Shown here one piece after another: positions 1 to 6,792 of a stretch of 11,784 nucleotides of DNA. The DNA comes from UBA5336 sp039815055. GTDB taxonomy: Bacteria > Pseudomonadota > Alphaproteobacteria > Caulobacterales > Hyphomonadaceae. Each line of letters begins with the position of its first letter. Positions within the stretch are counted from its first letter, which is position 1. The stretch covers positions 1-11,784 of the forward strand of contig JBCCAA010000075.1 in NCBI GenBank assembly GCA_039815055.1. Direction: 5' to 3'. The notes beneath the pieces were generated by a model. That model did no database searches, had not been told where the DNA came from, and saw nothing but the letters and a program-made list of their open reading frames with translations. The translations under genes were made by a program, and so were the position numbers.

Positions 1-602
1 AGTCTATGTATCCTTCCGGCATCAAGGACAATGACGACTACACGTCCATTGTGAACCAGCGCCACTATGACCGCTTGATGGGGTACCTTGAGGATGCAAG
101 CGATAAGGGCGCCGATGTGATCGAGATCAATCCAAAAGGTGAGGATTTCGCACAACAGCCGCACCACAAGATTCCGCCGCACCTGGTTTTGAACCCCACC
201 GATGAGATGACGGTCATGCAGGAAGAGATTTTCGGACCGATCCTGCCGTTGATAACCTATCGATCCACCAAAGACGCCGTGGACTATATCAACGCTAATG
301 ACCGCCCGCTTGGCCTGTATTACTTCGGTGAGGATGCCAAAGAGCGCGATATGGTGCTGAACAACACCACATCTGGCGGCGTGACGGTGAATGATGTGAT
401 GTTCCATATCGGACAAGAAGACTTGCCGTTTGGCGGGGTGGGCCCCTCAGGCATGGGCGCTTATCATGGCGAGTACGGTTTCCGCGAGTTCTCCCACGCC
501 AAAGCCGTCTACACCCAGACTGGCTCTGAAATCCTGAAAATGATCCGCCCACCCTACCGCGAGACTTTCCGCAAACAGATTGCGGGCCGGATCAAACGCT
601 AG
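1..602 (+). CDS. Coniferyl-aldehyde-dehydrogenase-like ALDH, C-terminal part (5' truncated by window edge)
   Basis: About 199 residues of an NAD(P)-dependent aldehyde dehydrogenase are visible; the family is usually around 470 residues, so the N-terminal cofactor-binding half and the catalytic cysteine region lie off the window. The reading frame is open to the left edge, so the ATG at base 6 is internal. Visible family signatures are EEIFGPILPL (conserved ALDH block), the DRPLGLYYFG stretch, GGVTVNDVMFH, and the glycine-rich block LPFGGVGPSGMGAYHG followed by GFREFSHAKAVY. The tail with IRPPYRE is typical of coniferyl aldehyde dehydrogenases and related class-3-like ALDHs. The expected reaction is oxidation of an aromatic or aliphatic aldehyde to its acid in the cytoplasm. 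Substrate cannot be fixed from this fragment, so coniferyl specificity is inference. Its TAG stop shares the bases CTAG with the stop of the converging GtrA gene. Confidence 0.85.
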   Translation, partial: SMYPSGIKDNDDYTSIVNQRHYDRLMGYLEDASDKGADVIEINPKGEDFAQQPHHKIPPHLVLNPTDEMTVMQEEIFGPILPLITYRSTKDAVDYINANDRPLGLYYFGEDAKERDMVLNNTTSGGVTVNDVMFHIGQEDLPFGGVGPSGMGAYHGEYGFREFSHAKAVYTQTGSEILKMIRPPYRETFRKQIAGRIKR

Positions 603-1009
603 TGACGCTTGCCGAACACCACAAAGTTGGTCAGTGCGAAGTTTACAAACAGCGCCGTTGCAGACGCGATTGCGAAAGCCATCAGGGGTGCCCCAACAAC
701 CGGCAGCGCCATCGCCACAAGCGCGGTATAGATGCCCAGGTTGAGCAGGGCGCCAATGCTGTTTGCAGCCACATACTTGCCAAGACTCTCACGCAACAAC
801 AGGCCCGTGGCGCGATCGGCAAACACGAATTTACGGTTCAGGACATAGGTCACAGTAACGGCGGTCAGAAACGAGATCAGGCGCCCGACATAAGGCCCAA
901 GCGTGTCCAGCAGCAGCCACAACAGGCCACCATCGACGACAAAGCCGACGCCGCCGACCAGAAAAAAGCCGGCGAACTTGTTCGCGGTGTCGCGGTGAAT
1001 ACAATTCAT
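599..1009 (-). CDS. GtrA-family membrane protein (putative polyprenyl-phosphate-sugar flippase)
   Basis: This 136-residue protein is almost entirely hydrophobic, with four predicted membrane segments (roughly residues 11-33, 37-57, 77-98 and 104-131). It has the GtrA-like pattern: GGVGFVVDGGLLWLL near the start, YVLNRKFVFADR between helices 2 and 3, and NFALTNFVVFGKR at the end. GtrA proteins are thought to flip a bactoprenyl-phosphate-linked sugar across the inner membrane. The ATG overlaps the TGA stop of the upstream GT2 gene as ATGA, so the two are probably translationally coupled; a membrane-anchored GT2 as partner is what a Gtr system predicts. The flippase role is family knowledge, not shown here. 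The 3' end overlaps the ALDH stop codon. Confidence 0.88.
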   Translation of the reverse strand: MNCIHRDTANKFAGFFLVGGVGFVVDGGLLWLLLDTLGPYVGRLISFLTAVTVTYVLNRKFVFADRATGLLLRESLGKYVAANSIGALLNLGIYTALVAMALPVVGAPLMAFAIASATALFVNFALTNFVVFGKRH

Positions 1010-1944
1010 CGTGTTTCTGCTAGATAGGCAAGCCGTTTGGCCTCACGCCGCCCACGAGTCACCGTTTCCAGGGTAAGCCCAATGCTGAAAAAATGGAGCG
1101 CTGCGATGCCGAAAGCCACGCCCAGGATCCAGGTGGGCTGGCGCAAGACCTGACCGGTGGACAAGTATTCGAGAATGACCGGAACGCCCAGCCCTACCGC
1201 AAGCACCAAATTGACCACGCCCAAACCGCCAAAAAACGCCATGGGCCGTTCTTCCCGGGTGAGATCGGCAATCACCTTGAGAATACGAAATCCGTCGCGG
1301 AAGGTGTTGAGCTTGCTCGTGCTGCCTTCCGGCCGGGCAACATAGCGCGTGTCCACCTCTGCTACGGGCGCGCGGATTTCCAGCGCATGGACAGTAAGTT
1401 CGGTCTCGATTTCAAAGCCTTTGGCCAGCGAGGGGAAGGTTTTCACAAATCGACGAGACATGACCCGATATCCAGAAAGAATATCGCTGAACCTCTGTCC
1501 GAAGATCAGCGATACCAATCCGGTCAACATACGATTGCCGGTGCGGTGACCTACGCGATAAGTCTCGTATTTCTGTTCGGGTTCATCACCGTCGCCACGT
1601 CGCACGCCGACCACCATATCGGCATGCTCATTCTCCAACTCTGTGATCAGCTTTGGCGCGGCTGCAGCGTCATAGGTGGCGTCGCCATCGGCCATTACAT
1701 AGATGTCGGCCTCGATATCGGCGAACATGCGCCGCACGACATTGCCTTTGCCCACTAGGGGTTCGCGGCGAACAATCGCACCAGCTTTTGCAGCTATGTG
1801 AGAGGTCTCATCGGTCGAAGCGTTATCATACACATAGATCGAAGCGCCTGGCAGCGCCGCGCGAAAGCCTTCGACTGTCTCAGCGATCGCCGCTGCCTCA
1901 TTGTGGCAGGGCAGCAAAACGGCGATGCGCGGGTCGCTCGACAT
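1006..1944 (-). CDS. Family 2 glycosyltransferase with two C-terminal membrane helices (GtrB/DPM1-like)
   Basis: This 312-residue enzyme has a GT-A fold N-terminal domain. It opens with IAVLLPCHNE, continues with VYDNASTDET (nucleotide-sugar binding), and has the metal-binding DGD motif at residues 86-88 in VMADGDATYD. FSDILSGYR and KGFEIETELTVHA are typical of dolichyl/undecaprenyl-phosphate sugar transferases. Two hydrophobic helices follow (about 237-260 and 271-294), as in GtrB. The likely reaction is transfer of a sugar from a nucleotide sugar to undecaprenyl phosphate on the cytoplasmic face; the sugar is unknown. The frame extends upstream to a TTG at 2007, but the ATG at 1944 places the IAVLLPCHNE block near the N-terminus as in homologues and has a purine-rich AGAGAAG just upstream, so I chose it. 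It is followed directly by gtrA (4-base ATGA overlap). Confidence 0.9.
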   Translation of the reverse strand: MSSDPRIAVLLPCHNEAAAIAETVEGFRAALPGASIYVYDNASTDETSHIAAKAGAIVRREPLVGKGNVVRRMFADIEADIYVMADGDATYDAAAAPKLITELENEHADMVVGVRRGDGDEPEQKYETYRVGHRTGNRMLTGLVSLIFGQRFSDILSGYRVMSRRFVKTFPSLAKGFEIETELTVHALEIRAPVAEVDTRYVARPEGSTSKLNTFRDGFRILKVIADLTREERPMAFFGGLGVVNLVLAVGLGVPVILEYLSTGQVLRQPTWILGVAFGIAALHFFSIGLTLETVTRGRREAKRLAYLAETR

Positions 1945-2052
1945 GGCTTCTCTGTTTGACTTGGCAGAAAGTTCCGGGGGCTTGCCCTTTCCCGGGAGTT
2001 TGGTCAAGACAAGCGCTGGCCTGCAAGGCGGCGCGACTAGGAGAGGCGATCA

Positions 2053-3510
2053 ATGCGGGTTTTCAACCAGCGAGCATGGACCACTGCGGTGTTGGTCGCT
2101 CTTGCATTGGTGTTGGCACAATTTGTGTTTCGCCCGCCTTGGCGCGACGAATACTGGGCGCTCTACTTCTCCAATCCGAACGCATCGCTGTGGCCGCTGA
2201 TCACTGAGACGATGTCTCGGGACGTTCATCCCCCCGCATATTTCATTCTCCTTCACGCCTGGCGGCAGGTCGCCGAAGTTGAGTTGTTCGCGCGGGCTTT
2301 GAACCTGGTATTCCTTGCCTTTGGTGCCTGGGGCGGGTGGCAGATGCGCGGCCAGAGACCCCATGAAACTGCGCTGTTTCTCTTGTTGTGTGGAACTTCG
2401 TTCTGGCTTGTGTTCTTCAGTGCGGAAATCCGCATGATGTCTGCGCTATTTGTATTGTGTGCACTGATGGTGCTAGCCGGGCGAAACTGGTTGTCTGGCC
2501 ATAATCCCACCGTGAATATGGCATGTTGGGTTGGGCTCGGCATGGCCGCGGCCAGCTCACATTTCTTCGGCGCACTCTGGACCGGCAGTTTTGGCCTGGC
2601 ACTGGGGCTCGCCTGGCTGTTGCGAGGACGGTTTTTCGGCTTCGTCCAAGCGGGTGTATTCACTCTTGTTGCGTTGGCACCGGCACTGGCCTGGATCGCT
2701 ATTTTCCGCCCGGATACCAATCCCGGTGCGCCTAGCGCGGAGGTGGTGTTTACCCAGGCCCTGACCGATGGGCTGGAGCAGTTTCTGCGCGGGATCACCG
2801 TGAAAACTGCGTTCGCGAACCTCGCCGCAACGGTGGCGGCATCCTTCGGTTTGAGGGCGGCGCTGTCTGGCTGGCAGGGCGGTGAGACACGGCCGCTACT
2901 TTGGGCGGTGGGCATCGCGGTCGCCGTCGCGTTCGGGGTGCATCTGTTCTACGTGCCGCTGATCAAGGAGCGCGCGTTTATCGTCGTCATCCCAGCGCTA
3001 CTATACATCGCCGCAGTGGCTATTCGGTCGCTCAAGCCCGAGCAGACCCGCGCTCTGGCCATATCGAAAGCTGCGCCCATTGTTGCGGCCATCAGCCTGC
3101 CGCTGTTCGCCAGCGAACTATTCAAGGATCGCGAGCGCTATAGAGAGGTGGTGGCCTTCCTTGCCGACCGCCCGGGCTGTGCCGGATCGCCGATCCTGGC
3201 GTATGAACGTCCGTCCAGTCAGGCTCAGGATTTCGCCTGGTTCTTTACCGAGCAGGTGCTGGATAAAGCCTTTGAGGACGGCGACTTAGCTCTGGTGCGA
3301 TTGTCCGCAGGTGCCGGACTCCCGCCAAATGCCGGCTGCGATGTTCGCGCGCTTGCGATGAACATGCCGCGTGGCAGCCGCGGAGCAGACGATATGTATG
3401 CTGCCTTCAGCGACGCTGGCCATCCAATTGCCGATTGGCAGGAAATCGTTCTGGGTGAAGGGCGTTCGCGCATTTTTGTCAGCCGCGAGTCATCAGCATC
3501 GACAAATTAG
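2053..3510 (+). CDS. Polytopic GT-C glycosyltransferase, PMT/ArnT-like (GT39/GT83 type)
   Basis: This 485-residue inner-membrane protein has about nine to ten hydrophobic segments up to residue ~355, then a soluble tail of about 130 residues. The first external loop carries the acidic pair D32-E33 in PPWRDEYWALYF, the position of the metal/substrate acidic motif in PMT/ArnT enzymes. DVHPPAYFILLHAW (57-70) matches the HPP-Y-LLLH signature of that group. Such enzymes use a polyprenyl-phosphate sugar as donor and act on the periplasmic side. The tail has only two cysteines (C376 and C429) in an otherwise periplasmic region and could form a disulfide (inference). A strong Shine-Dalgarno, AGGAG at 2039-2043, precedes the ATG by 9 bases. 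It diverges from the GT2/GtrA unit, fitting the third, acceptor-specific transferase of a Gtr-like system. The acceptor is unknown. Its TAG stop overlaps the stop of the converging helicase gene. Confidence 0.82.
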   Translation: MRVFNQRAWTTAVLVALALVLAQFVFRPPWRDEYWALYFSNPNASLWPLITETMSRDVHPPAYFILLHAWRQVAEVELFARALNLVFLAFGAWGGWQMRGQRPHETALFLLLCGTSFWLVFFSAEIRMMSALFVLCALMVLAGRNWLSGHNPTVNMACWVGLGMAAASSHFFGALWTGSFGLALGLAWLLRGRFFGFVQAGVFTLVALAPALAWIAIFRPDTNPGAPSAEVVFTQALTDGLEQFLRGITVKTAFANLAATVAASFGLRAALSGWQGGETRPLLWAVGIAVAVAFGVHLFYVPLIKERAFIVVIPALLYIAAVAIRSLKPEQTRALAISKAAPIVAAISLPLFASELFKDRERYREVVAFLADRPGCAGSPILAYERPSSQAQDFAWFFTEQVLDKAFEDGDLALVRLSAGAGLPPNAGCDVRALAMNMPRGSRGADDMYAAFSDAGHPIADWQEIVLGEGRSRIFVSRESSASTN

Positions 3511-4982
3511 CGTCTCAGGAAATCGGGAACATGTTCGCCAAAGCCCGTCACATCATCGGCGGCGGGGTCTAGGACGGGATCGTCATCGCGGCGCTTGCGA
3601 TCTCGCCGGGGGCGGTCTTCTTTTTCGGAGCGTGGACGATCTTCTTTTTCAGGCCAGGTGGCCGTTTCGGTCGTGTCTCGTACATTGCGGCGACTTCGGT
3701 CTCTGTCACGATCACGGCCGCGGCCGCGTCCTTCGTTTCGCCCGCGTCCACGGCGTCCACCTTCGTCGGGCGGAAGGTCTTTCAACTCCTCCTCCAGACC
3801 GGCGGGCATGAAGTCTTCAACGTCTTTGGCGATCATTCTCAGCACGCCAGCCCATGCTTTTTCGTCTTCGGGCGCGACAATCGTAAAGCTTTCGCCCGTT
3901 CGGCCGGCACGGCCTGTGCGTCCGATCCGGTGGATATAATCCTCGTCCTTCGGTGGCGGCGCGAAGTTGAACACATGGGACACTTCGGGAATATCGAGCC
4001 CGCGCGCCGCCACATCAGAGGCGACCAGTAGTTTCAGATCACCGTCGCGGAAGCGTTCCAGCGTCTGGGTGCGATAAGCCTGTGGCAGGTCGCCATGGAT
4101 CGCTGCGGCGTCAAAGCCATGCTTGATCAGTGATTTAGTTACAATGTCGACTTCGCGCTTGCGGTTGCAGAACACGATGCCATTCTGAATTTCGCAGGCT
4201 TCGATAACTCGGCGCATGGCTGTGCGTCGCGCCTTCGCGTCGTTTATGGCGATCTTGACCACATGCTGGGTGATGGTACTGGCGGTTTCCGTTGGGCGAG
4301 AGACCTCGACACGCTTGGGGAGGGTCTGAAATTTCTCGGCGAGCCGGGTGATTTCAGGCGGCATTGTTGCGGAGAACAGAAGGGTTTGGCGTTTCTTCGG
4401 CAGGAGGTCGCAGATTTTCTCGATATCGGGGATGAACCCCATATCGAGCATCCGGTCAGCCTCATCGATGATCAGGGTTTCGACACCGGTCAGCAGGATC
4501 TTGCCACGTTCGAACTGATCGATCAGGCGCCCTGGTGTGGCGATCAGCACATCAACCCCACGCATCAGAAGCGTTTCCTGCTCCTTGAAGCTGACCCCGC
4601 CAATGAGAAGTGCCATGGTGAGCTTGTTGTATTGTCCGTACTTTTCGAAATTTTCCGAAACTTGCGTTGCCAATTCCCGGGTCGGCGCCAAGATCAGGCA
4701 GCGCGGCATGCGGGCACGGGCACGGCCACGCGCCAAACGGTGGATCATGGGAAGCACAAATGCGGCCGTCTTGCCGGTGCCGGTCTGGGCAATGCCCGTT
4801 ACGTCTCCGCCCAGGATCACATGGGGGATGGCCTGGGCCTGAATCGGAGTCGGTTCCGAATAACCGGCCTCTGTCACTGCTTTCAGGACGTTCGGTCCAA
4901 GACCAAGCTCGTCAAATGTCATGCCGCCCCGGGGAAAAATTGGAATCGTGGAATCTCGCATCTCGCGATTGGCGCGCACCAT
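3507..4982 (-). CDS. rhlE: DEAD-box ATP-dependent RNA helicase, RhlE type
   Basis: This 491-residue cytoplasmic helicase has the full motif set in order: Q motif GYSEPTPIQ (40-48), Walker A AQTGTGKT (65-72), PTRELA (100-105), TPGR (149-152), DEAD (173-176), SAT (204-206), ARGLDIP (326-332) and HRIGRTGRAG (351-360). It probably unwinds short RNA duplexes in ribosome assembly, RNA decay or cold adaptation. The core ends near residue 400. A charged RG/RD-rich tail (about 409-465) follows, with two tandem EKEDRPR copies, and the protein ends in a hydrophobic FGEHVPDFLRR peptide of a kind often kept in alphaproteobacterial homologues. The start at 4982 has AGGTG 8 bases upstream; the ATG codons at 4961 and 4922 are alternatives, and the last still precedes the Q motif. 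The rhlE symbol rests on motif similarity, not on phylogeny. Confidence 0.93.
   Translation of the reverse strand: MVRANREMRDSTIPIFPRGGMTFDELGLGPNVLKAVTEAGYSEPTPIQAQAIPHVILGGDVTGIAQTGTGKTAAFVLPMIHRLARGRARARMPRCLILAPTRELATQVSENFEKYGQYNKLTMALLIGGVSFKEQETLLMRGVDVLIATPGRLIDQFERGKILLTGVETLIIDEADRMLDMGFIPDIEKICDLLPKKRQTLLFSATMPPEITRLAEKFQTLPKRVEVSRPTETASTITQHVVKIAINDAKARRTAMRRVIEACEIQNGIVFCNRKREVDIVTKSLIKHGFDAAAIHGDLPQAYRTQTLERFRDGDLKLLVASDVAARGLDIPEVSHVFNFAPPPKDEDYIHRIGRTGRAGRTGESFTIVAPEDEKAWAGVLRMIAKDVEDFMPAGLEEELKDLPPDEGGRRGRGRNEGRGRGRDRDRDRSRRNVRDTTETATWPEKEDRPRSEKEDRPRRDRKRRDDDPVLDPAADDVTGFGEHVPDFLRR
3613..3660. repeat. 24-base tandem repeat in the helicase tail
   Basis: Two near-identical blocks start at 3613 and 3637 (24 bases apart); each contains TCTTCTTTTTC on the plus strand. 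On the coding strand they encode the two EKEDRPR units of the disordered tail. Because the unit is a multiple of three, copy-number change would lengthen or shorten the tail without a frameshift. Confidence 0.6.
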
Positions 4983-5035
4983 ATGTATCGCACCTGCGAA
5001 GTCAAATCATGAGTGCACCTTAAGTTGATGTTGCG

Positions 5036-5065
5036 GCGCCAAATACGGTAAGAGCGCCACAAATA
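5036..5065. promoter_or_regulatory. Direct repeats upstream of the vapB-like gene, possible operator
   Basis: GCGCCA occurs at 5036-5041 and again at 5054-5059, 18 bases apart, each followed by an A-rich AATA/CAAATA stretch. The repeats lie 31-54 bases before the ATG of a ribbon-helix-helix protein. Such proteins often repress their own promoters by binding repeats spaced by about whole helical turns; 18 bases is not a clean multiple of 10.5, so support is weak. I see no confident -35/-10 pair. Confidence 0.25.
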
Positions 5066-5089
5066 TTAGAAACGAGGAGGATTTTAGCC

Positions 5090-5350
5090 ATGAAAACTAC
5101 AGTTTTTATCGACCCGATGGTGATGGATGCTGTTCGCGACGGAACCGGGCTGAAGACGAAACGCGAAGTTGTTGACCATGCTCTCCGGTTCTTTCTGGAC
5201 CATGTGGAACGCGGTGACTTGATTCTACCAGGCGAGACGGCTGGCGGTCGGATCATATTTTGTGAACACGCGGCCAGCGCGTTTGAAAATGCTCTTTCAC
5301 AGACCTCTGAAGGCAGCGGAGCGGCGCGACTCCTTCCCGAAACAGCATAA
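5090..5350 (+). CDS. VapB-like type II antitoxin, without adjacent toxin
   Basis: This 86-residue protein starts with KTTVFIDPMVMDAV and continues with a helix containing GLKTKREVVDHALRFFL. That is the ribbon-helix-helix-like DNA-binding N-terminus of VapB family antitoxins (PF09957 type), where T-K-R-E-A-V-..-AL is typical. Residues after ~55 are Ala/Ser/Gly-rich and show no motif I recognise; in VapB proteins this part wraps the VapC toxin. No PIN-domain gene lies next to it: downstream is the opposite-strand sodB and upstream the divergent helicase. It could be an orphan antitoxin, a leftover of a lost pair, or a stand-alone regulator. The start is firm: GAGGAGG at 5074-5080 lies 9 bases before the ATG. 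Function beyond DNA binding is inference. Confidence 0.72.
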   Translation: MKTTVFIDPMVMDAVRDGTGLKTKREVVDHALRFFLDHVERGDLILPGETAGGRIIFCEHAASAFENALSQTSEGSGAARLLPETA

Positions 5351-5380
5351 GAAAACGCCCGCGGGTCAAACCCGCGAGCG
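5351..5380 (-). terminator. Rho-independent terminator of sodB
   Basis: An inverted repeat pairs 5360-5366 (CGCGGGT) with 5370-5376 (ACCCGCG) around a CAA loop. It extends by three more pairs (5356-5358 with 5378-5380) beyond one C/A mismatch. Read on the minus strand the stem is followed by TTTTC, the arrangement expected after sodB, whose stop is at 5408. On the plus strand the stem lies 5 bases after the vapB-like stop but is followed by TGATTCC, so it would be at best a weak terminator in that direction. Confidence 0.75.
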
Positions 5381-5407
5381 TGATTCCAATCAAAGGCCGG
5401 AATTTGT

Positions 5408-6007
5408 TCAGTCGGGCAAATTTGCGTTAGCAAAGTCCCAGTTCACTAGCTTGTCCAGGAAGTGGTCGATGTAACCAGGACGGTCGTTCTGGTAATCGAG
5501 GTAATAGGCGTGCTCCCAGACATCCATCGTCAGCAGGGGAGTCGCGTCGGCGTCTTCAACCGGTGTGTGGGCATTCAGCGTGTTGGTGACGTGCAGCTTG
5601 CCGCCTGCCATCACCAGCCAGGCCCAACCTGAGCCGAACTGAGTTGCGCCCTTGGCTTTGAAAGCGGCTTTGAACTCATCATACGAGCCGAAATCGCGGG
5701 TGATCAGTTCAGCAATCTTGCCGGTTGGGGCGCCGCCGCCACCTGGTGTCATGGAGTGCCAGTAAAAGGTGTGATTCCAAACCTGAGCCGCATTGTTGAA
5801 AATGCCTGACTTGCTTTGATCGCCTGAGACAGCGGTGACGATGTCTTCAAGCGATTTGCCTTCAAGCCCTGTCCCGCCAATGGCGTCGTTCAGTTTGTTG
5901 ACATAGGCCTGATGGTGTTTTCCGAAATGGTAGTTCAGGGTGTTTTCCGAAATATGAGGCTCGAGGGCGTCGCGGCTATAAGGCAGCGGGGGCAGTTCAA
6001 TCGCCAT
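5408..6007 (-). CDS. sodB: Iron superoxide dismutase
   Basis: This 199-residue protein is full length for the Fe/Mn-SOD family and converts superoxide to hydrogen peroxide and oxygen. The four metal ligands are present: H27 in NYHFGKHH, H79 in VWNHTFYW, and D162 and H166 in DVWEHAYYLDY. Iron type is supported by Gln at position 75 in NAAQVWNH, where Mn enzymes carry Gly, and by Ala (A146) in the NAHTP block, where Mn enzymes usually have Gln. No signal peptide is present, so it is cytoplasmic. AAGGAG lies 7 bases before the ATG. A hairpin terminator follows the stop. Only 52 bases separate its start from the divergent squalene/phytoene-synthase-family gene, so its promoter must sit there or inside that gene. 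Cofactor choice is inferred from residues and could be cambialistic. Confidence 0.96.
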   Translation of the reverse strand: MAIELPPLPYSRDALEPHISENTLNYHFGKHHQAYVNKLNDAIGGTGLEGKSLEDIVTAVSGDQSKSGIFNNAAQVWNHTFYWHSMTPGGGGAPTGKIAELITRDFGSYDEFKAAFKAKGATQFGSGWAWLVMAGGKLHVTNTLNAHTPVEDADATPLLTMDVWEHAYYLDYQNDRPGYIDHFLDKLVNWDFANANLPD

Positions 6008-6059
6008 TTTCTGTCTCCTTGCAGGGCTGTAAGCTGTTTTTCCAACGGTTGTTTGTCAT

Positions 6060-6719
6060 ATGGGTTTCATGTCGTCTCCGGCCACCCCCCTCGGCGAAGA
6101 AGATTGGGCTCGCCTCGATGCCAGGCTGGCGCGCACCGACGAAGACCGTTGGGTGTCGTCGCGCTATGCCCCGCTTCGAGAGCGACGCGCATTGATCGCC
6201 CTATATGCATTGAACGTTGAACTGGCGCGTGTGCGCACCGCCGTGACGGACGCCACGCTGGGAGCGATAAGGTTTCAATGGTGGCGCGATGCGCTGACAG
6301 AAATTGAGTCCGGCAGCTCGCCGCGCAAGCATGATGTGGTTCTGGCCGTTGCCCATGTTGTTCAGTCAGGCGACTACAAATCCTCCGCGTTACAGCGTCT
6401 CGTCGATGGCCATGAAGAAGCGTTTGAGGCTGGTGATCGTAGCCTTGAGCCGGAAGCCATGCTGATGGCCGTTGCTGCGAATGTTTGCGCCGGGGCACAT
6501 GGGTGGGGGGAATACCTGCGCGAGGTTGCACCGGCCTATGGCGCCCTTCGCCGCGGTGATACCAAGGAGCACGGGCCAGTGTTGCCCAAAGTACCGGGCG
6601 ACATCCGCCCTGCCGTCGCCCATGTCCGTCTCAGGCGAACCTATTGTCAGGGGCGCACGCCCAGCAGTCTGACTCGTCGGATCGTTGTCTTGAAGGCGAT
6701 GTTGACTGGCGGCGTCTAA
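6060..6719 (+). CDS. Short squalene/phytoene synthase-family protein, NDUFAF6-like
   Basis: This 219-residue protein matches the N-terminal half of the family. ALYALNVELARVRTAV followed by LGAIRFQWWRDALTEIE closely resembles the mitochondrial complex I assembly factor NDUFAF6 (as I recall, AFNVELAQVKDSV and an MQFWKKTVEDI block). The C-terminus has LPKVPGDIRPAVAHVRLRR and ends KAMLTGG, a pattern seen in alphaproteobacterial members. The first Asp-rich catalytic motif of true prenyl synthases (D-x-x-x-D after the ALYA stretch) is replaced by ELARVR, and the second motif region is missing, so prenyl transfer is unlikely. At 219 residues it is shorter than usual members. A role in respiratory complex assembly is inference by homology. 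The start is uncertain: ATG at 6060 or 6069, neither with a good Shine-Dalgarno. Confidence 0.78.
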   Translation: MGFMSSPATPLGEEDWARLDARLARTDEDRWVSSRYAPLRERRALIALYALNVELARVRTAVTDATLGAIRFQWWRDALTEIESGSSPRKHDVVLAVAHVVQSGDYKSSALQRLVDGHEEAFEAGDRSLEPEAMLMAVAANVCAGAHGWGEYLREVAPAYGALRRGDTKEHGPVLPKVPGDIRPAVAHVRLRRTYCQGRTPSSLTRRIVVLKAMLTGGV

Positions 6720-6756
6720 TAGCGGCGGCTGGGTTCGCCTGCTTTCAAAGCCGAAC

Positions 6757-6762
6757 TATAGT
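6757..6762 (+). promoter_or_regulatory. Candidate -10 box before the permease gene
   Basis: TATAGT matches the sigma-70 -10 consensus at five of six positions. A weak TTCGCC lies 17 bases upstream at 6734-6739. Transcription from here would start close to the inverted repeat at 6766-6792. The -35 match is poor, so this is a candidate only. Confidence 0.3.
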
Positions 6763-6765
6763 TAC

Positions 6766-6792
6766 GTTGCGCCAGCGGTGTGCAGGCGCAAC
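6766..6792. promoter_or_regulatory. Perfect 8-bp inverted repeat upstream of the permease, operator or 5'-UTR hairpin
   Basis: GTTGCGCC at 6766-6773 is the exact reverse complement of GGCGCAAC at 6785-6792. Inside, one A/A mismatch is followed by a further GC/GC pair, leaving a five-base GGTGT loop. It lies 21 bases before the chosen ATG of the permease (6814) and 46 bases after the stop of the preceding gene. No T-run follows on either strand, so it is unlikely to be an intrinsic terminator. A repressor site or an RNA structure controlling the permease is more likely. Confidence 0.5.

Noticed and set aside
602..1027. 141-codon plus-strand frame opposite gtrA
   Set aside because: Shadow of the hydrophobic GtrA gene, giving a Gln/Arg-rich translation.
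1093..1758. 221-codon plus-strand frame opposite the GT2 gene
   Set aside because: Fully inside an unmistakable glycosyltransferase on the other strand; no start signal.
1974..1995. CCGGG...CCCGG inverted repeat in the GT2/GT-C divergent gap
   Set aside because: Only five pairs with a 12-base interior in GC-rich DNA; not distinguishable from chance.
1945..2007. Upstream TTG start (2007) for the GT2 gene
   Set aside because: It adds 21 residues of charged sequence before the normal GT2 start; ATG 1944 fits the family and has purine-rich sequence before it.
4263..5012. 249-codon plus-strand frame opposite the helicase gene
   Set aside because: Antisense shadow of a clear DEAD-box gene; the translation is rich in Gly, Arg and His with no motif.
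5262..5474. Possible toxin gene downstream of the vapB-like antitoxin
   Set aside because: The 70-codon frame has no PIN-domain acidic pattern, runs through the terminator and overlaps the sodB end.
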